DNA of 64,000 nucleotides from positions 224,501-288,500 of the forward strand of contig NZ_JAHBAG010000001.1 of NCBI RefSeq assembly GCF_020510445.1, given 5' to 3'. Positions within the stretch are counted from its first letter, which is position 1; each line of letters starts with the position of its first letter. This DNA is from Hydrogenophaga taeniospiralis. Lineage in GTDB: Bacteria > Pseudomonadota > Gammaproteobacteria > Burkholderiales > Burkholderiaceae_C. Of this stretch, positions 1 to 8,709 are shown piece after piece. Under the pieces are notes generated by a model, which saw nothing but the letters and a program-made list of their open reading frames with translations, did no database searches and had not been told where the DNA came from. Both the position numbers and the translations under genes were made by a program.

Positions 1-263
1 CCCACATACAGCAGATACGCCGCACCGGCCCACTTGAGCAGGTTGAAGGCCGTGGCCGATGCCGCCAACAAGGCGCCCACGCCCAAGGCCGCCGCAACGA
101 TGTGAACGAAACAGCCCGCCGTGATACCGAGTCCGGCCACGATGCCCGCACGCGCCCCGCTGCGCAGCGAGTGCGTGACGACGTACAGCACATCGGGGCC
201 GGGCGTGAGGTTGAGCAGCCAACCCGCAGCGATGAACAGCAGGAGTTGCGAAGTGTCGGGCAT
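1..263 (-). CDS. LysE/RhtB-family amino-acid exporter (partial, N-terminal part)
   Basis: Only the first ~87 codons are present; the rest lies beyond position 1. The start reads MPDTSQLLLFIAAGWLLNLT and is followed by the family hallmark TPGPDVLYV in the first membrane segment, then a second hydrophobic stretch. LysE/RhtB proteins are inner-membrane exporters of amino acids such as threonine, homoserine and lysine. It lies 22 bp downstream of ltaE on the same strand, so it is probably co-transcribed with the trp/ltaE genes. The substrate cannot be told from this fragment. The expected next genes in related genomes (trpD, trpC) would be outside the window. Confidence 0.85.
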   Translation of the reverse strand, partial: MPDTSQLLLFIAAGWLLNLTPGPDVLYVVTHSLRSGARAGIVAGLGITAGCFVHIVAAALGVGALLAASATAFNLLKWAGAAYLLYV

Positions 264-285
264 GGTGCTCTCCTGCGGAGGGAGG

Positions 286-1359
286 TCAGTAAGGGCCGGA
301 GCGAGAGGCGCTCGCCTCACCTGCAGGCGCCTCGGCAAAGAAGCGACGCACCGTGGCGATGGTGTGATCGATGCCAGCCGCGTCCACGTCCAGGTGGGTC
401 ACGAAACGCAGGCCGATCAGACCGGTGGCGAGCACGCCGTTCGCTTTCAGAAAATCCAGCAGCGCCGGGCCACGGCCATCGGCCACGTCGACAAAGACGA
501 TGTTGGTCTGGGCCGACTTCACCGTCAGGCCGTCGATCCCGCGCAGGCCATCGGCCAGTCTGCGGGCGTTGGCGTGGTCGTCGGCGAGCCGGTCCACATG
601 GTGGTCCAGCGCGTGCAAGGCGCAGGCGGCCAGCAGCCCGGCCTGACGCAGGCCGCCGCCGGCCATCTTGCGGATGCGGCGGGCGCTCTGGATCAGCGCC
701 TGCGAACCACACAGCGCGGAGCCCACCGGTGCACCCAGGCCCTTGCTGAAGCAGACCGAGAGGCTGTCGAACTGATCGGCGATCTCGCGCAGGCGATCGA
801 AGGCGCCCTGCCCCGTCGCGGCCGAGGCGACGGAAGCGTTGAACACCCGCGCGCCGTCCAGATGCGTGGCCAGCCCGTGCGCGCGCGCCAGCTGCGTCGC
901 CCCCTGCAGGTAGTCGTCGGGCATCACATGGCCGTTCCAGGTATTTTCCAGACACAGCAGGCGGGTGCGCGCGAAATGCGGGTCGTCCGGCTTGATGGCG
1001 GCAGCGATGTCGGCCAACGCCATGCGGCCCTGCGGATCCTGCGTCAGCGGCTGCGGCTGCACGCTGCCGAAGACCGCGGCACCGCCGCCCTCGTAGCGGT
1101 AGGTGTGGGCCAGTTGGCCCACGATGTATTCGTCACCCCGGCCACAGTGCGCCAGGATGCCGCAGAGGTTGCTCTGCGTGCCCGAGGGCATGAAGAGCGC
1201 GGCTTCCTTGCCGGTGAGGGCCGCGATGCGCTCCTGCAGCGCGTTGACCGTCGGGTCGTCACCGAACACGTCGTCGCCCAACGGGGCGGCCATCATGGCC
1301 GCGCGCATGGCGGCGGTCGGTTGCGTGACGGTGTCGCTTCTGAGATCAACGATTTTCAT
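286..1359 (-). CDS. ltaE: Low-specificity L-threonine aldolase
   Basis: 357 aa, full length for the fold-type I PLP aldolase that splits L-threonine/allo-threonine into glycine and acetaldehyde. It starts [15 protein letters not shown], typical of the family. LHGAR-type motif is present as HLDGAR (Asp168), and the PLP lysine is Lys206 in [13 protein letters not shown]. Its ATG overlaps the trpG stop by 4 bp (ATGA), which implies translational coupling to the tryptophan genes, and a LysE-type exporter follows. It is not a tryptophan enzyme; the linkage may be a lineage-specific insertion in the trp operon. Confidence 0.95.
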   Translation of the reverse strand: MKIVDLRSDTVTQPTAAMRAAMMAAPLGDDVFGDDPTVNALQERIAALTGKEAALFMPSGTQSNLCGILAHCGRGDEYIVGQLAHTYRYEGGGAAVFGSVQPQPLTQDPQGRMALADIAAAIKPDDPHFARTRLLCLENTWNGHVMPDDYLQGATQLARAHGLATHLDGARVFNASVASAATGQGAFDRLREIADQFDSLSVCFSKGLGAPVGSALCGSQALIQSARRIRKMAGGGLRQAGLLAACALHALDHHVDRLADDHANARRLADGLRGIDGLTVKSAQTNIVFVDVADGRGPALLDFLKANGVLATGLIGLRFVTHLDVDAAGIDHTIATVRRFFAEAPAGEASASRSGPY

Positions 1360-1949
1360 GCTTGCTCTAAAAAGTTCTTGAGCATGGCGTGTCCATGCTC
1401 GGTGAGGATGCTCTCCGGGTGGAACTGCACGCCTTCGATGGCCAGGGTCTTGTGCTTCACGCCCATGATCTCGCCGTCCGGTGTCCAGGCCGTGACCCTC
1501 AGGCAGTCGGGGCAGCTCTCGCGCTCAATCGCCAGCGAGTGGTAGCGGTTGACGATGAACCGCTCCGGCAGGTTCGCGAACACACCTTCCTGCGTGGTGG
1601 TGATGACGCTGGTCTTGCCGTGCATCAGCTCCTGTGCCCGGATGATCTTGCCGCCAAAGGCCGCGCCGATGCTCTGGTGGCCCAGGCACACGCCGAGGAT
1701 GGGCAGCTTGCCGGCGAAGTGCTGGATCGCTGCCACCGAGATGCCGGCTTCGGCCGGCGAGCAGGGGCCGGGCGAGATCACGAGGCGGTTGACCTGCCCC
1801 GCGTCCACACGGCGCTGGATCTCGTCGACCGTGATCTCATCGTTGCGCACCACGGTCACGTCGGCGCCGAGTTCACCGAAGTACTGCACGATGTTGTAGG
1901 TGAAGGAGTCGTAGTTGTCGACCATCAGGAGTTGAATAGGTTTGCTCAT
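1356..1949 (-). CDS. trpG: Anthranilate synthase glutamine amidotransferase subunit
   Basis: 197 aa. It supplies ammonia from glutamine to TrpE for anthranilate synthesis. Class-I amidotransferase features are visible: DNYDSFTYN near the N-terminus, [14 protein letters not shown], the nucleophile Cys88 in [11 protein letters not shown] and the HPES catalytic His-Glu near the C-terminus. The ATG at 1949 (MSKPIQLL) was chosen because it follows a GGAG by ~8 nt and lies 5 bp after the trpE stop; the frame stays open further upstream but through trpE sequence. The 3' end overlaps ltaE by 4 bp. Confidence 0.96.
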   Translation of the reverse strand: MSKPIQLLMVDNYDSFTYNIVQYFGELGADVTVVRNDEITVDEIQRRVDAGQVNRLVISPGPCSPAEAGISVAAIQHFAGKLPILGVCLGHQSIGAAFGGKIIRAQELMHGKTSVITTTQEGVFANLPERFIVNRYHSLAIERESCPDCLRVTAWTPDGEIMGVKHKTLAIEGVQFHPESILTEHGHAMLKNFLEQA

Positions 1950-1954
1950 GGTGT

Positions 1955-3454
1955 TCACTCCAGGCCTTCTTCCACCAGTTCCGCCGCACGCAGCAGCGCA
2001 CGGGCCTTGTGTTCGGTTTCCCTCCACTCCATCTCGGGAATGGAATCGGCCACGACACCGGCGGCGGCCTGCACGTAGAGTGTCTGGTTCTTGATGATGC
2101 CGGTGCGGATGGCGATGGCCACGTCCATGTCGCCGGCGTAGCTGAGGTAGCCACAGGCGCCGCCGTAGAGGCCGCGCTTGGTGGGCTCCAACTGGTCGAT
2201 CAGCTCCATGGCGTGCACCTTGGGCGCGCCGGTCAGCGTGCCGGCCGGGAAGGTGGCCTTGAGCACGTCCATGTTGGTCATACCGTCCACCAGCGTGCCT
2301 TCGACGTTGCTCACGATGTGCATCACGTGGCTGTAACGCTCCACCGCGAAGGCTTCGGTCACTTTCACCGAGCCGATCTTGGCGATGCGGCCGATGTCGT
2401 TGCGCGCGAGATCGATCAGCATCACGTGCTCGGCGCGCTCCTTCGGGTCGTTCACCAGCTCGATCTCAGTGGCCTTGTCTTTCTCGGGCGTGGCGCCGCG
2501 TGGTCGGGTGCCGGCGAGCGGCCGGATGATGACCTTCTGGCCCTCGTCCACCTGCTCCTGCCGCACCAGGATCTCCGGCGAGGCCCCCACCACGTGGAAG
2601 TCGCCAAAGTGGTAGTAGTACATGTACGGCGACGGGTTGAGCGAACGCAGCGCGCGGTAGAGCGAGAGCGGCGACTCGGTGTAGCGCTTCCTGATGCGCT
2701 GGCCCACCTGCACCTGCATGAAGTCGCCGCCGGCGATCAGTTCCTTGGCGCGCTCCACCGCGGCGATGTAGTCGGCCTTGGCGAAATCGCGCTCGGCCGG
2801 ATGGCCCTGGCTGGGTTTGACGACGGGTGCGCTCACCGAATATTTCAGCGCCTCTTTCAGTTCGCGCACACGCTTCTTGGCGTTGGCGTAGGCCTCGGGG
2901 GCGGCCGGGTCGGCGTAGACGATCAGATAGAGCTTGCCCGAGAGGTTGTCGATGACGGCCAGTTCCTCGCACTGCAACAGCAGGATGTCTGGGCAGCCCA
3001 GGGTGTCGGGCGGGCAGGTGTTTTCCAGCTTCTTTTCGATGTAGCGCACCGCGTCGTAGCCGAAGTAGCCGGCCAGGCCGCCACAGAAACGCGGCAGGCC
3101 CGGGCGCAGCGCCACCTTGAAGCGCTGCTGGTAGGCCGCGATGAAATCGAGCGGATTGCCGTGGTTCGTCTCGACCACGGTGCCGTCGCGCACCACCTCG
3201 GTTTTGGCCTCAGCGCCGAAACCGCTGGCACGCAACAGCGTGCGCGCGGGCAAGCCGATGAAGCTGTAGCGGCCGAAGCGCTCGCCGCCGACGACGGATT
3301 CGAGCAGGAAGCTGTGTTGGCCATCGCCCCGACCGTGCGCCAGTTTGAGGTACAGCGAGAGCGGGGTTTCGAGGTCCGCGAAGGCCTCGACCATGAGCGG
3401 GATGCGGTTGTAGCCCTGTTGCGCGAGGCTCTTGAATTCGAGTTCGGTGATCAT
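1955..3454 (-). CDS. trpE: Anthranilate synthase component I
   Basis: 499 aa, chorismate-binding subunit that converts chorismate plus ammonia to anthranilate, the first committed step to tryptophan. The C-terminal chorismate-binding domain shows [14 protein letters not shown], the [16 protein letters not shown] segment and [11 protein letters not shown]. The start [20 protein letters not shown] is typical of betaproteobacterial TrpE and has GGAG 9 nt upstream; an ATG 15 bp further up lacks a comparable site. It is followed directly by trpG and preceded by a 27-codon Trp-containing leader peptide, so attenuation-type control is likely. Confidence 0.96.
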   Translation of the reverse strand: MITELEFKSLAQQGYNRIPLMVEAFADLETPLSLYLKLAHGRGDGQHSFLLESVVGGERFGRYSFIGLPARTLLRASGFGAEAKTEVVRDGTVVETNHGNPLDFIAAYQQRFKVALRPGLPRFCGGLAGYFGYDAVRYIEKKLENTCPPDTLGCPDILLLQCEELAVIDNLSGKLYLIVYADPAAPEAYANAKKRVRELKEALKYSVSAPVVKPSQGHPAERDFAKADYIAAVERAKELIAGGDFMQVQVGQRIRKRYTESPLSLYRALRSLNPSPYMYYYHFGDFHVVGASPEILVRQEQVDEGQKVIIRPLAGTRPRGATPEKDKATEIELVNDPKERAEHVMLIDLARNDIGRIAKIGSVKVTEAFAVERYSHVMHIVSNVEGTLVDGMTNMDVLKATFPAGTLTGAPKVHAMELIDQLEPTKRGLYGGACGYLSYAGDMDVAIAIRTGIIKNQTLYVQAAAGVVADSIPEMEWRETEHKARALLRAAELVEEGLE

Positions 3455-3615
3455 GTTCAGACACTCCATCGGCCCCCTGCTGCGTCGCAGCGAATGGAAC
3501 CGTGTTTTTGAGGCGCCCGGTCAGCAGGCCTGCCGGGTTCGGGGAGTGGGGTGGCGCAGGCGGGGGGCCGAAAGGCCGGACCGGGACCCGCGCACCCCGG
3601 GGGGGAGGTGCACGT

Positions 3616-3699
3616 TTACGCTGGCTTGCGCCAGGGCCAGGCTCCCCGGCCCTTGCGGCTCGGCAGATTGCCCGTGAGGGATGTGCGTGTGTTGAACAT
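3616..3699 (-). CDS. trpL: Putative trp leader peptide (WPW)
   Basis: A 27-codon ORF begins 162 nt before trpE on the same strand. It starts MFNTRTSLTGNL and ends GAWPWRKPA before TAA, so it has Trp-Pro-Trp six codons from its end. The second Trp codon lies in a small stem (CTGGC-GCAA-GCCAG), and further GC-rich stems follow before trpE. This arrangement matches leader-peptide control of trp operons, where ribosome stalling at Trp codons decides the fold of the downstream mRNA. No hairpin followed by a U-run was found, so the read-out step (intrinsic terminator, Rho or translation) is unclear. A TACACT hexamer sits 8 nt before the ATG and there is no Shine-Dalgarno, so the message may be leaderless. 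Confidence 0.7.
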   Translation of the reverse strand: MFNTRTSLTGNLPSRKGRGAWPWRKPA

Positions 3700-3707
3700 G
3701 GGGCCAA

Positions 3708-3713
3708 AGTGTA
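3708..3713 (-). promoter_or_regulatory. -10-like hexamer of the trp leader/trpE promoter
   Basis: TACACT on the minus strand (4/6 match to TATAAT) ends 8 nt before the ATG of the leader peptide, so initiation would fall at or next to the start codon. No good -35 hexamer is visible. Confidence 0.4.
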
Positions 3714-3814
3714 GCAAAGCTGTTCAGCTCCCGGCCGGGCAAATGCGGCCCGTCCCCGGGTTCTCCGGTGAAACCCTGTTGCGTTCGGCCATGGGGGTGA
3801 TGAAAATGCTTTTT

Positions 3815-3828
3815 AGAACGGTCGTTCT
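3815..3828. promoter_or_regulatory. Palindrome AGAACG-GT-CGTTCT, operator-like
   Basis: Six-base perfect inverted arms around a 2-bp centre, in an AT-rich stretch 34 bp before the chalcone-isomerase-like gene. Size and symmetry resemble TetR-type operators. It lies in the 407-bp divergent region 3455-3861, which otherwise holds the trp leader. A 5-bp stem followed by T residues could also be read as a weak terminator on the plus strand. No regulator is adjacent. Confidence 0.3.
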
Positions 3829-3861
3829 TTTTTCAACACCCTCCGTGTGGAAGCCCTCGCC

Positions 3862-4473
3862 ATGAAACACCCCTCTCGCCGCATCGTGCGTTCCGTGGCC
3901 GGCCCGTTGTTGGGGCTGTGTCTCTGTCTGGGGACGCTGCAGGCCGAGGCGGCCACGGTCGAACTCAGCGGCGTCACGCTGGAAGACCGGGTGAGTCTGG
4001 CGGGCAGCTCGCTGCAGCTCAACGGCGCTGGCGTGCGCTACAAGGCTGTGTTCAAGGTCTACACCGCCGGGCTGTACCTGAGCCAGAAAGCGAGCACGCC
4101 CGATGAAGTGCTGGCAGCGCCCGGCCCCAAGCGCATGACCATCACCATGCTGCGCGAAATCGATTCGACCGAGCTCGGCAAGCTGTTCTCTCGCGGCATG
4201 GAAGACAACATGGAGCGCAGCGCCTTTTCCAAGCTGATTCCCGGCGTGATGCGCATGAGCCAGGTGTTCAGCGACCACAAGAAGCTCAAGGAAGGCGAGA
4301 CTTTCGTGCTGGACTGGATTCCGGGCACCGGCACGGTGCTCACCATCAAGGGCAAGGTCGAGGGCGAACCCTTCAAGGAGCCTGAGTTCTTCAACGCGCT
4401 GATGCGCATCTGGCTCGGCCCCAAGCCGGCGGACTGGCAGCTCAAGGACGCGCTGCTGGGCAAGAAGAAATAG
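3862..4473 (+). CDS. Secreted chalcone-isomerase-like protein
   Basis: 203 aa from the ATG MKHPSRRIV at 3862; an in-frame ATG 15 bp upstream has no better ribosome site. A signal peptide (arginines, then LLGLCLCLGTLQ) ends about at AEA. The remainder matches the bacterial chalcone_isomerase-like family: GVRYKAVFKVYTAGLYL, then LREIDSTELGKLFSRGMEDN and a C-terminal FFNALMRIWLGPKPAD segment. Members are periplasmic proteins of unknown role and are not flavonoid enzymes. The gene is inserted on the opposite strand between gph and trpE, so these two cannot share one transcript here. Confidence 0.85.
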   Translation: MKHPSRRIVRSVAGPLLGLCLCLGTLQAEAATVELSGVTLEDRVSLAGSSLQLNGAGVRYKAVFKVYTAGLYLSQKASTPDEVLAAPGPKRMTITMLREIDSTELGKLFSRGMEDNMERSAFSKLIPGVMRMSQVFSDHKKLKEGETFVLDWIPGTGTVLTIKGKVEGEPFKEPEFFNALMRIWLGPKPADWQLKDALLGKKK

Positions 4474-4485
4474 AGGACGGCCCTT

Positions 4486-4590
4486 GCCCCCACGCTCCGC
4501 CGCTGCGCGGGTCGCTGCCCCCCGAGGGGGCTGATCCGCCTCGGGAACGGCCCGGCGGCGGATCGCAGGCCCGCCGCTGCGCGGGTCGCG
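4486..4590. repeat. GC-rich intergenic hairpin repeat, copy 1
   Basis: Lies between two convergent genes. It holds CGCCGCTGCGCGGGTCGC twice and the core CCCCCCGAGGGGGC, flanked by GGCCCGGC-type sequence. The same modules recur in eight other intergenic regions of the window (see findings). It can form strong hairpins and may act as a bidirectional terminator. Confidence 0.7.
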
Positions 4591-4591
4591 C

Positions 4592-5290
4592 TCAGTCCAG
4601 CAGCTCGGTCAGCGAATCCACCAGCAGATCGTGCGGCGCCTCGGCGATGGGGTCGCCATGGTTGTAGCCGTAGGTCACCAGGGCCACCGGGCAGCCCGCA
4701 GCGCGTGCGGCGATGCCGTCGTTCTGCGAATCGCCCACCATCAGGGTCTGCGCCGGGGTGCTTCCCAGGGCCTCACAGGTCTTCAGCAGCGGCAGCGGGT
4801 CGGGTTTCTTGCGCTCGAAGCTGTCGCCGCCAAACACCTGGGAGAAGTAGCCCGCCAGGCCTTTGAGCTCCAGCAGCGCCTGCGCGAAGGCCAGCGGTTT
4901 GTTGGTCAGGCAGGCCAGCGCCCGCCCGGACGCCCGCAGGCGCTGCAGGCCCTCCTCGACACCGGGGTACACGTCCGCGTGTTGGCCGTTGACGAACAGG
5001 TAGTGGTGCTGGTAGCGCTGCAGCGCCAGCTCGTCCACCTGGTCGCGCGGCCAGCTCAGGGCCACCGCGTCGGAAGCGATGACCTCGGGCAGGGCCAGCT
5101 GGTGCGCCAGCACCGTGCGCACCAGGTGCTCCGAGCCCTTGCCCACCGTGCGCTCGACCAGGTCGCGCGCCACCGGCGGCAGGCGCAGGTCGTCCAGTGT
5201 GTGGTTGAGCGCGACCACGAAGTCGCCCAGCGTGTCCACCATCGTGCCGTCCAGATCGACGATGACCGACCGGATGTCGGAAAATTTCAA
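4592..5290 (-). CDS. gph: Phosphoglycolate phosphatase (HAD superfamily)
   Basis: 232 aa. It dephosphorylates 2-phosphoglycolate to glycolate. HAD motif I is VIVDLDGTMVDT (Asp12, Asp14), motif II is CLTNKP, the motif III lysine is in ERKKPDP, and motif IV is MVGDSQNDG. The start is TTG at 5290, preceded by GGAGAAG; no ATG occurs before the DLDGT motif, so the rare start is forced. It follows rpe on the same strand with a hairpin repeat between them; rpe-gph-trpE is a common betaproteobacterial order, interrupted here by the opposite-strand gene at 3862. Confidence 0.93.
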   Translation of the reverse strand: MKFSDIRSVIVDLDGTMVDTLGDFVVALNHTLDDLRLPPVARDLVERTVGKGSEHLVRTVLAHQLALPEVIASDAVALSWPRDQVDELALQRYQHHYLFVNGQHADVYPGVEEGLQRLRASGRALACLTNKPLAFAQALLELKGLAGYFSQVFGGDSFERKKPDPLPLLKTCEALGSTPAQTLMVGDSQNDGIAARAAGCPVALVTYGYNHGDPIAEAPHDLLVDSLTELLD

Positions 5291-5324
5291 GAGACTTCTC
5301 CGGAGAAAGTGTCCAAACCCAGGA

Positions 5325-5393
5325 TGCCGTGGAACCGACTTCGCCGGGCCACAGGCATCGCCCCCAGGGGGTGACGCGAAGCGACGCGGGGGC
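5325..5393. repeat. GC-rich intergenic hairpin repeat, copy 2
   Basis: Between rpe and gph. Contains GGAACCGACTTCGCCGGGCC (reverse orientation of the GGCCCGGCGAAGCCGGTTCC module) and the GCCCCCAGGGGGTGACGCG core. It is inside a probable transcription unit, so it may act as a processing or attenuating hairpin rather than a full terminator. Confidence 0.65.
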
Positions 5394-6074
5394 TTATTTC
5401 AGCGCCACACGCATCTGGTCGATCACGGCCTTGTAGTCGGGCTTGCCGAAGATCGCGCTGCCGGCCACGAAGGTGTCGGCGCCCGCGTCGGCCACGCGGC
5501 GGATGTTGTCGGCCTTGATGCCGCCGTCCACCTCCAGCCGGATGTCCCGCCCGCTGGCTTCGATGCGCTTGCGCGCGGCCTCGATCTTGCGCAGGGCCGA
5601 GTCGATGAAGCTCTGACCACCGAAGCCGGGGTTGACACTCATGATCAGGATCAGGTCGATGTCGTCGATGGTCCAGTCCAGCACGTCCAGCGGCTCGGCC
5701 GGGTTGAAGGTGAGGCCGGCCTTGCAGCCCCGGGCCTTGATGGCCTGCACGCTGCGGTGCACGTGGGCGCTCGCGTCGGGGTGGAAGCTCACCAGGTCGG
5801 CCCCGGCGTCGATGAAGGCGCCCGCGAGCGCGTCCACCGGCTGGATCATCAGGTGCACGTCGATCGGCACCGGCGTGCCGTCGGGCGCCTTGGCGTGCGG
5901 TTTCAGCGCCTGGCAGATCATGGGCCCGAAGGTCAGGTTGGGCACGTAGTGGTTGTCCATGACGTCGAAATGGATCCAGTCGGCGCCGGCGGCGATGACG
6001 TTTTTCACTTCCTCGCCCAGACGGGCGAAGTCGGCGGCCAGGATGGACGGGGCGATGCGGTAGGGGGTGGGCAT
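5394..6074 (-). CDS. rpe: Ribulose-phosphate 3-epimerase
   Basis: 226 aa TIM-barrel enzyme interconverting ribulose-5-phosphate and xylulose-5-phosphate in the pentose phosphate and Calvin cycles. Family signatures are present: [35 protein letters not shown] (metal-binding His and Asp), [19 protein letters not shown] and [10 protein letters not shown]. It is first in the rpe-gph pair and diverges from apaG across 89 bp. Confidence 0.97.
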   Translation of the reverse strand: MPTPYRIAPSILAADFARLGEEVKNVIAAGADWIHFDVMDNHYVPNLTFGPMICQALKPHAKAPDGTPVPIDVHLMIQPVDALAGAFIDAGADLVSFHPDASAHVHRSVQAIKARGCKAGLTFNPAEPLDVLDWTIDDIDLILIMSVNPGFGGQSFIDSALRKIEAARKRIEASGRDIRLEVDGGIKADNIRRVADAGADTFVAGSAIFGKPDYKAVIDQMRVALK

Positions 6075-6150
6075 GGGGAGGGCGGCGGAAGGGTGAAGAA
6101 AGGCAATTCACCGCATTTTCGCAGGCCCGGCAGGCGCCGCCCTGGCGCGG

Positions 6151-6156
6151 TAACAT
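6151..6156 (+). promoter_or_regulatory. -10-like hexamer before apaG
   Basis: TAACAT ends 7 nt before the ATG at 6164 with no Shine-Dalgarno between, one of about ten such arrangements in the window. Confidence 0.35.
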
Positions 6157-6163
6157 GCCGCTC

Positions 6164-6565
6164 ATGTCGAAATACCAGTTCACCTGCGAGGTCGAGCCCC
6201 AGTACCTCAGCGAGCAATCCGCGCCCGAGGAGGACCTGTACGCCTTCGCCTACACCATCACCATCACCAACACCGGTGATGTGACGGCGCAGCTGATCGC
6301 GCGCCACTGGATCATCGACGACGCGCAGGGCCACACCGAAGAGGTCAAGGGCCTGGGCGTGGTGGGCAACCAGCCGCTGCTGCGCCCCGGCGAGTCCTTC
6401 CAGTACACCAGCGGCACGCGGCTGAGCACGCCCTCGGGCAGCATGCGCGGCAGCTATTTCTGCGTGGCGGAAGACGGCGAACGGTTCGAGGCCCCGGTGC
6501 CCGAGTTCGCGCTCCAGGCCGACGCCTCCGGCGCGGGCGACGGCCCCGCGCGCGTCCTGCATTGA
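6164..6565 (+). CDS. apaG: ApaG protein (Co2+/Mg2+ efflux-associated, DUF525)
   Basis: 133 aa from MSKYQFTCEV; an ATG 9 bp upstream overlaps a probable -10 hexamer and is less likely. The single immunoglobulin-like ApaG domain is recognised by YAFAYTITITNTGDVTAQLI, RHWIIDD, GVVGNQPLL and GSMRGSYFC. ApaG proteins are linked to divalent cation tolerance and Ap4A metabolism; the biochemical role is unsettled. The stop codon lies 47 bp before the next gene. Confidence 0.93.
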   Translation: MSKYQFTCEVEPQYLSEQSAPEEDLYAFAYTITITNTGDVTAQLIARHWIIDDAQGHTEEVKGLGVVGNQPLLRPGESFQYTSGTRLSTPSGSMRGSYFCVAEDGERFEAPVPEFALQADASGAGDGPARVLH

Positions 6566-6612
6566 GCCGGCTGGCCCGCGCGCGCGGCGTGCTCCCCCTC
6601 CCGAACCGAGGC

Positions 6613-8709
6613 ATGGACCTGCCCGCCCTGCTGGACGCGCTGGATGCGCTGGCCCCGATGGCGCAACGCCACCTGTGGCTGATCGAGCTGCTGCGCTGGG
6701 TGCGTGGCGAGGCCCAAGACCCCCAGGCCAGCGTGGCGCGCGTGCGCCTGCTGCTGGACACCGTGCAGACGCGCCCCGAATGGCTGGCGCGCTGGCACGA
6801 CTGGTGGCGGGTTTTCACCGGCAGCGTGGACGCCACGCCGCTGCTGGCCGACTACGGTTTCGCGCCCCGCACCGCCTTCCTCAGCGAGTTCGGCCACCGG
6901 CTGCGCCGCAAGATCCTGCCCGGCACGCCCGAGACCACCGATCTGGCCGAGCTGTTCGGCCTGCTGCTGCCCAGCCGTTTCGACGTGCGCTGGCTCAAGG
7001 CGCTGGACAGCGCCACGCTGCAGCGGCTGCACGCCCTGCTGATCGCACCACCGGACGCCCTCCCCACCGCCGCACCGGCGCTGGCAGCGGCCGAGAGCGC
7101 CGCGAGCTCGCCCGCCAGCTTCTGGCAAACCGCCCTCATGGACGCGCTGGTGTTCTGCGTGAGCCAGGTCAGCGCCACCGGGTTTGCCTCGGAAATCCGG
7201 GTCCGCATGTCCGCCGAGGCCCAGGTCTCGCGCCCGTTCCACGAACTGCCGTCGTCCTTCGAGGTGATGCGCCAGGCGGTGCAGCGGCATGGGCCCCACA
7301 GCGCCCAGGCACTGGAGGCGGCCGCGCTGCTGCGCGCCCAGCTCGACGCCTGCCGCCACGCCGCCTACACGGTGTACTCGCACCTCGAAACCCACGGCGT
7401 GTCGGTGGGCATCGTGTTCCGGCTGCGCCAGCTGCGCGAGCGCATCGTGCGCGTCAAACAGCTGCTGGACTGCCTGCAGTCCAGCCAGCCCGAGCGTGCC
7501 ACGGTGGCGCTGCTGGCCGATCTGGCGCAGATGAGCCAGGACAACCGCAGCATCCGCGCGCTGATCGCCAGCAGCTCGCACCTGACGGCGGCGAAGGTGG
7601 CCGAGCGCAGCGCCGAAAGCGGCGAGTACTACATCACGCGCGACGCGGCCGAATACCGCCAGATGCTGGGCAAGGCCGCGGGCGGCGGCGCGGTGCTGGG
7701 CCTGACGACCTGGGTCAAGTTCTCGCTCTACGCGCTGGGGCTGTCGGCGTTCTGGGCCGGCTTTGCCGCCGGGCTCAACTACGCGTTCTTTTTTGTGCTG
7801 ATCCAGTTGCTGCACCTCACGGTGGCCACCAAACAGCCCGCCGTGACCGCGCCGGCCATGGTGGCCAAGCTCCGGGACATCCGCCAGCCCGGCGCCGTGC
7901 GCCGCTTCGTGGACGAGGTGGCCAACCTGTTCCGCTCCCAGATCGCCGCCATCGCGGGCAACGTCGGCCTGGTGATCCCAGTGGTGCTGCTGCTCAGCCT
8001 GGCGCTGCGGTTCGTCACCGGCGCGCCCATGATCGACGCCGACCAGGCCCGGCACGTGCTGCACGACCTGCACCTGCTGGGCCCCACCCTGCTGTTTGCC
8101 GCGCTCACGGGAGTGCTGCTGTTCGCCTCCAGCATCGTGGCCGGCTGGGTGGAAAACTGGTTCGTGTTCCACAAGCTGGACTCGGCCGTGCGGCACAACC
8201 CGCGCTTCACGCGGCTGCTCGGCCCGGCGCGCGCGGCACGCTGGGCCAGCTTTCTGCGGCAGAACATCTCGGGCCTGGCGGCCAACATCTCGCTCGGTTT
8301 CATGCTCGGCCTGGTGCCCGCGTTCGCCGCGTTTTTCGGCCTGGGTCTGGACGTGCGCCACGTCACGCTTTCGGCCGGCCAGGTGGCCGCGGCGACGGCC
8401 TCGCTGGGCCTGGGCGTGCTGCGGGAGCCGGGCTTCTGGTGGGCGGTGGCCGGTGTGCTGGTGGTCGGGCCGATCAACCTGGCCGTGAGCTTCTACCTCG
8501 CCTTCCAGCTGGCGCTGCGCGCGCAGAACATCAGCGAGGTGAACCGCGTGCGCATCCGCGCGTCGATCCGCCACCGCATCCGGCGCGCGCCCCTGAGCTT
8601 CCTGTGGCCCCCACGGCATCTGCCCGAGGACGAAGCCGAGAACGCGCCCCTCAACCCCGATGGCCCGGTCTCGGCCATCGATGCCGACGCCCAACGCAGC
8701 CATGGGTGA
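6613..8709 (+). CDS. Gcr-type 'site-specific recombinase' family membrane protein
   Basis: About 698 aa from MDLPALLDALDAL; a TTG at 6562 overlapping the apaG stop is the alternative start. The family (Pfam SpecificRecomb, Neisseria Gcr) is annotated as a recombinase, but no tyrosine- or serine-recombinase catalytic motif is visible. The first ~370 residues are helical and soluble-looking. After that come several hydrophobic stretches (around FSLYALGLSAFWAGFAAGLN, LVIPVVLLLSLAL, LFAALTGVLLFAS and WWAVAGVLVVGPINLAV), so it looks like an integral membrane protein. It overlaps thiL by 8 bp, suggesting coupling. True function unknown. Confidence 0.8.
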   Translation: MDLPALLDALDALAPMAQRHLWLIELLRWVRGEAQDPQASVARVRLLLDTVQTRPEWLARWHDWWRVFTGSVDATPLLADYGFAPRTAFLSEFGHRLRRKILPGTPETTDLAELFGLLLPSRFDVRWLKALDSATLQRLHALLIAPPDALPTAAPALAAAESAASSPASFWQTALMDALVFCVSQVSATGFASEIRVRMSAEAQVSRPFHELPSSFEVMRQAVQRHGPHSAQALEAAALLRAQLDACRHAAYTVYSHLETHGVSVGIVFRLRQLRERIVRVKQLLDCLQSSQPERATVALLADLAQMSQDNRSIRALIASSSHLTAAKVAERSAESGEYYITRDAAEYRQMLGKAAGGGAVLGLTTWVKFSLYALGLSAFWAGFAAGLNYAFFFVLIQLLHLTVATKQPAVTAPAMVAKLRDIRQPGAVRRFVDEVANLFRSQIAAIAGNVGLVIPVVLLLSLALRFVTGAPMIDADQARHVLHDLHLLGPTLLFAALTGVLLFASSIVAGWVENWFVFHKLDSAVRHNPRFTRLLGPARAARWASFLRQNISGLAANISLGFMLGLVPAFAAFFGLGLDVRHVTLSAGQVAAATASLGLGVLREPGFWWAVAGVLVVGPINLAVSFYLAFQLALRAQNISEVNRVRIRASIRHRIRRAPLSFLWPPRHLPEDEAENAPLNPDGPVSAIDADAQRSHG

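Noticed and set aside
3481..3600. Classical intrinsic terminator for the trp leader
   Set aside because: Several GC-rich stems exist but none is followed by a U-run on the minus strand.
6562..6613. TTG start of the Gcr-type protein overlapping apaG
   Set aside because: Possible, but the extra residues (Arg/Pro-rich) look non-conserved and the ATG at 6613 gives a better N-terminus; kept as an alternative only.
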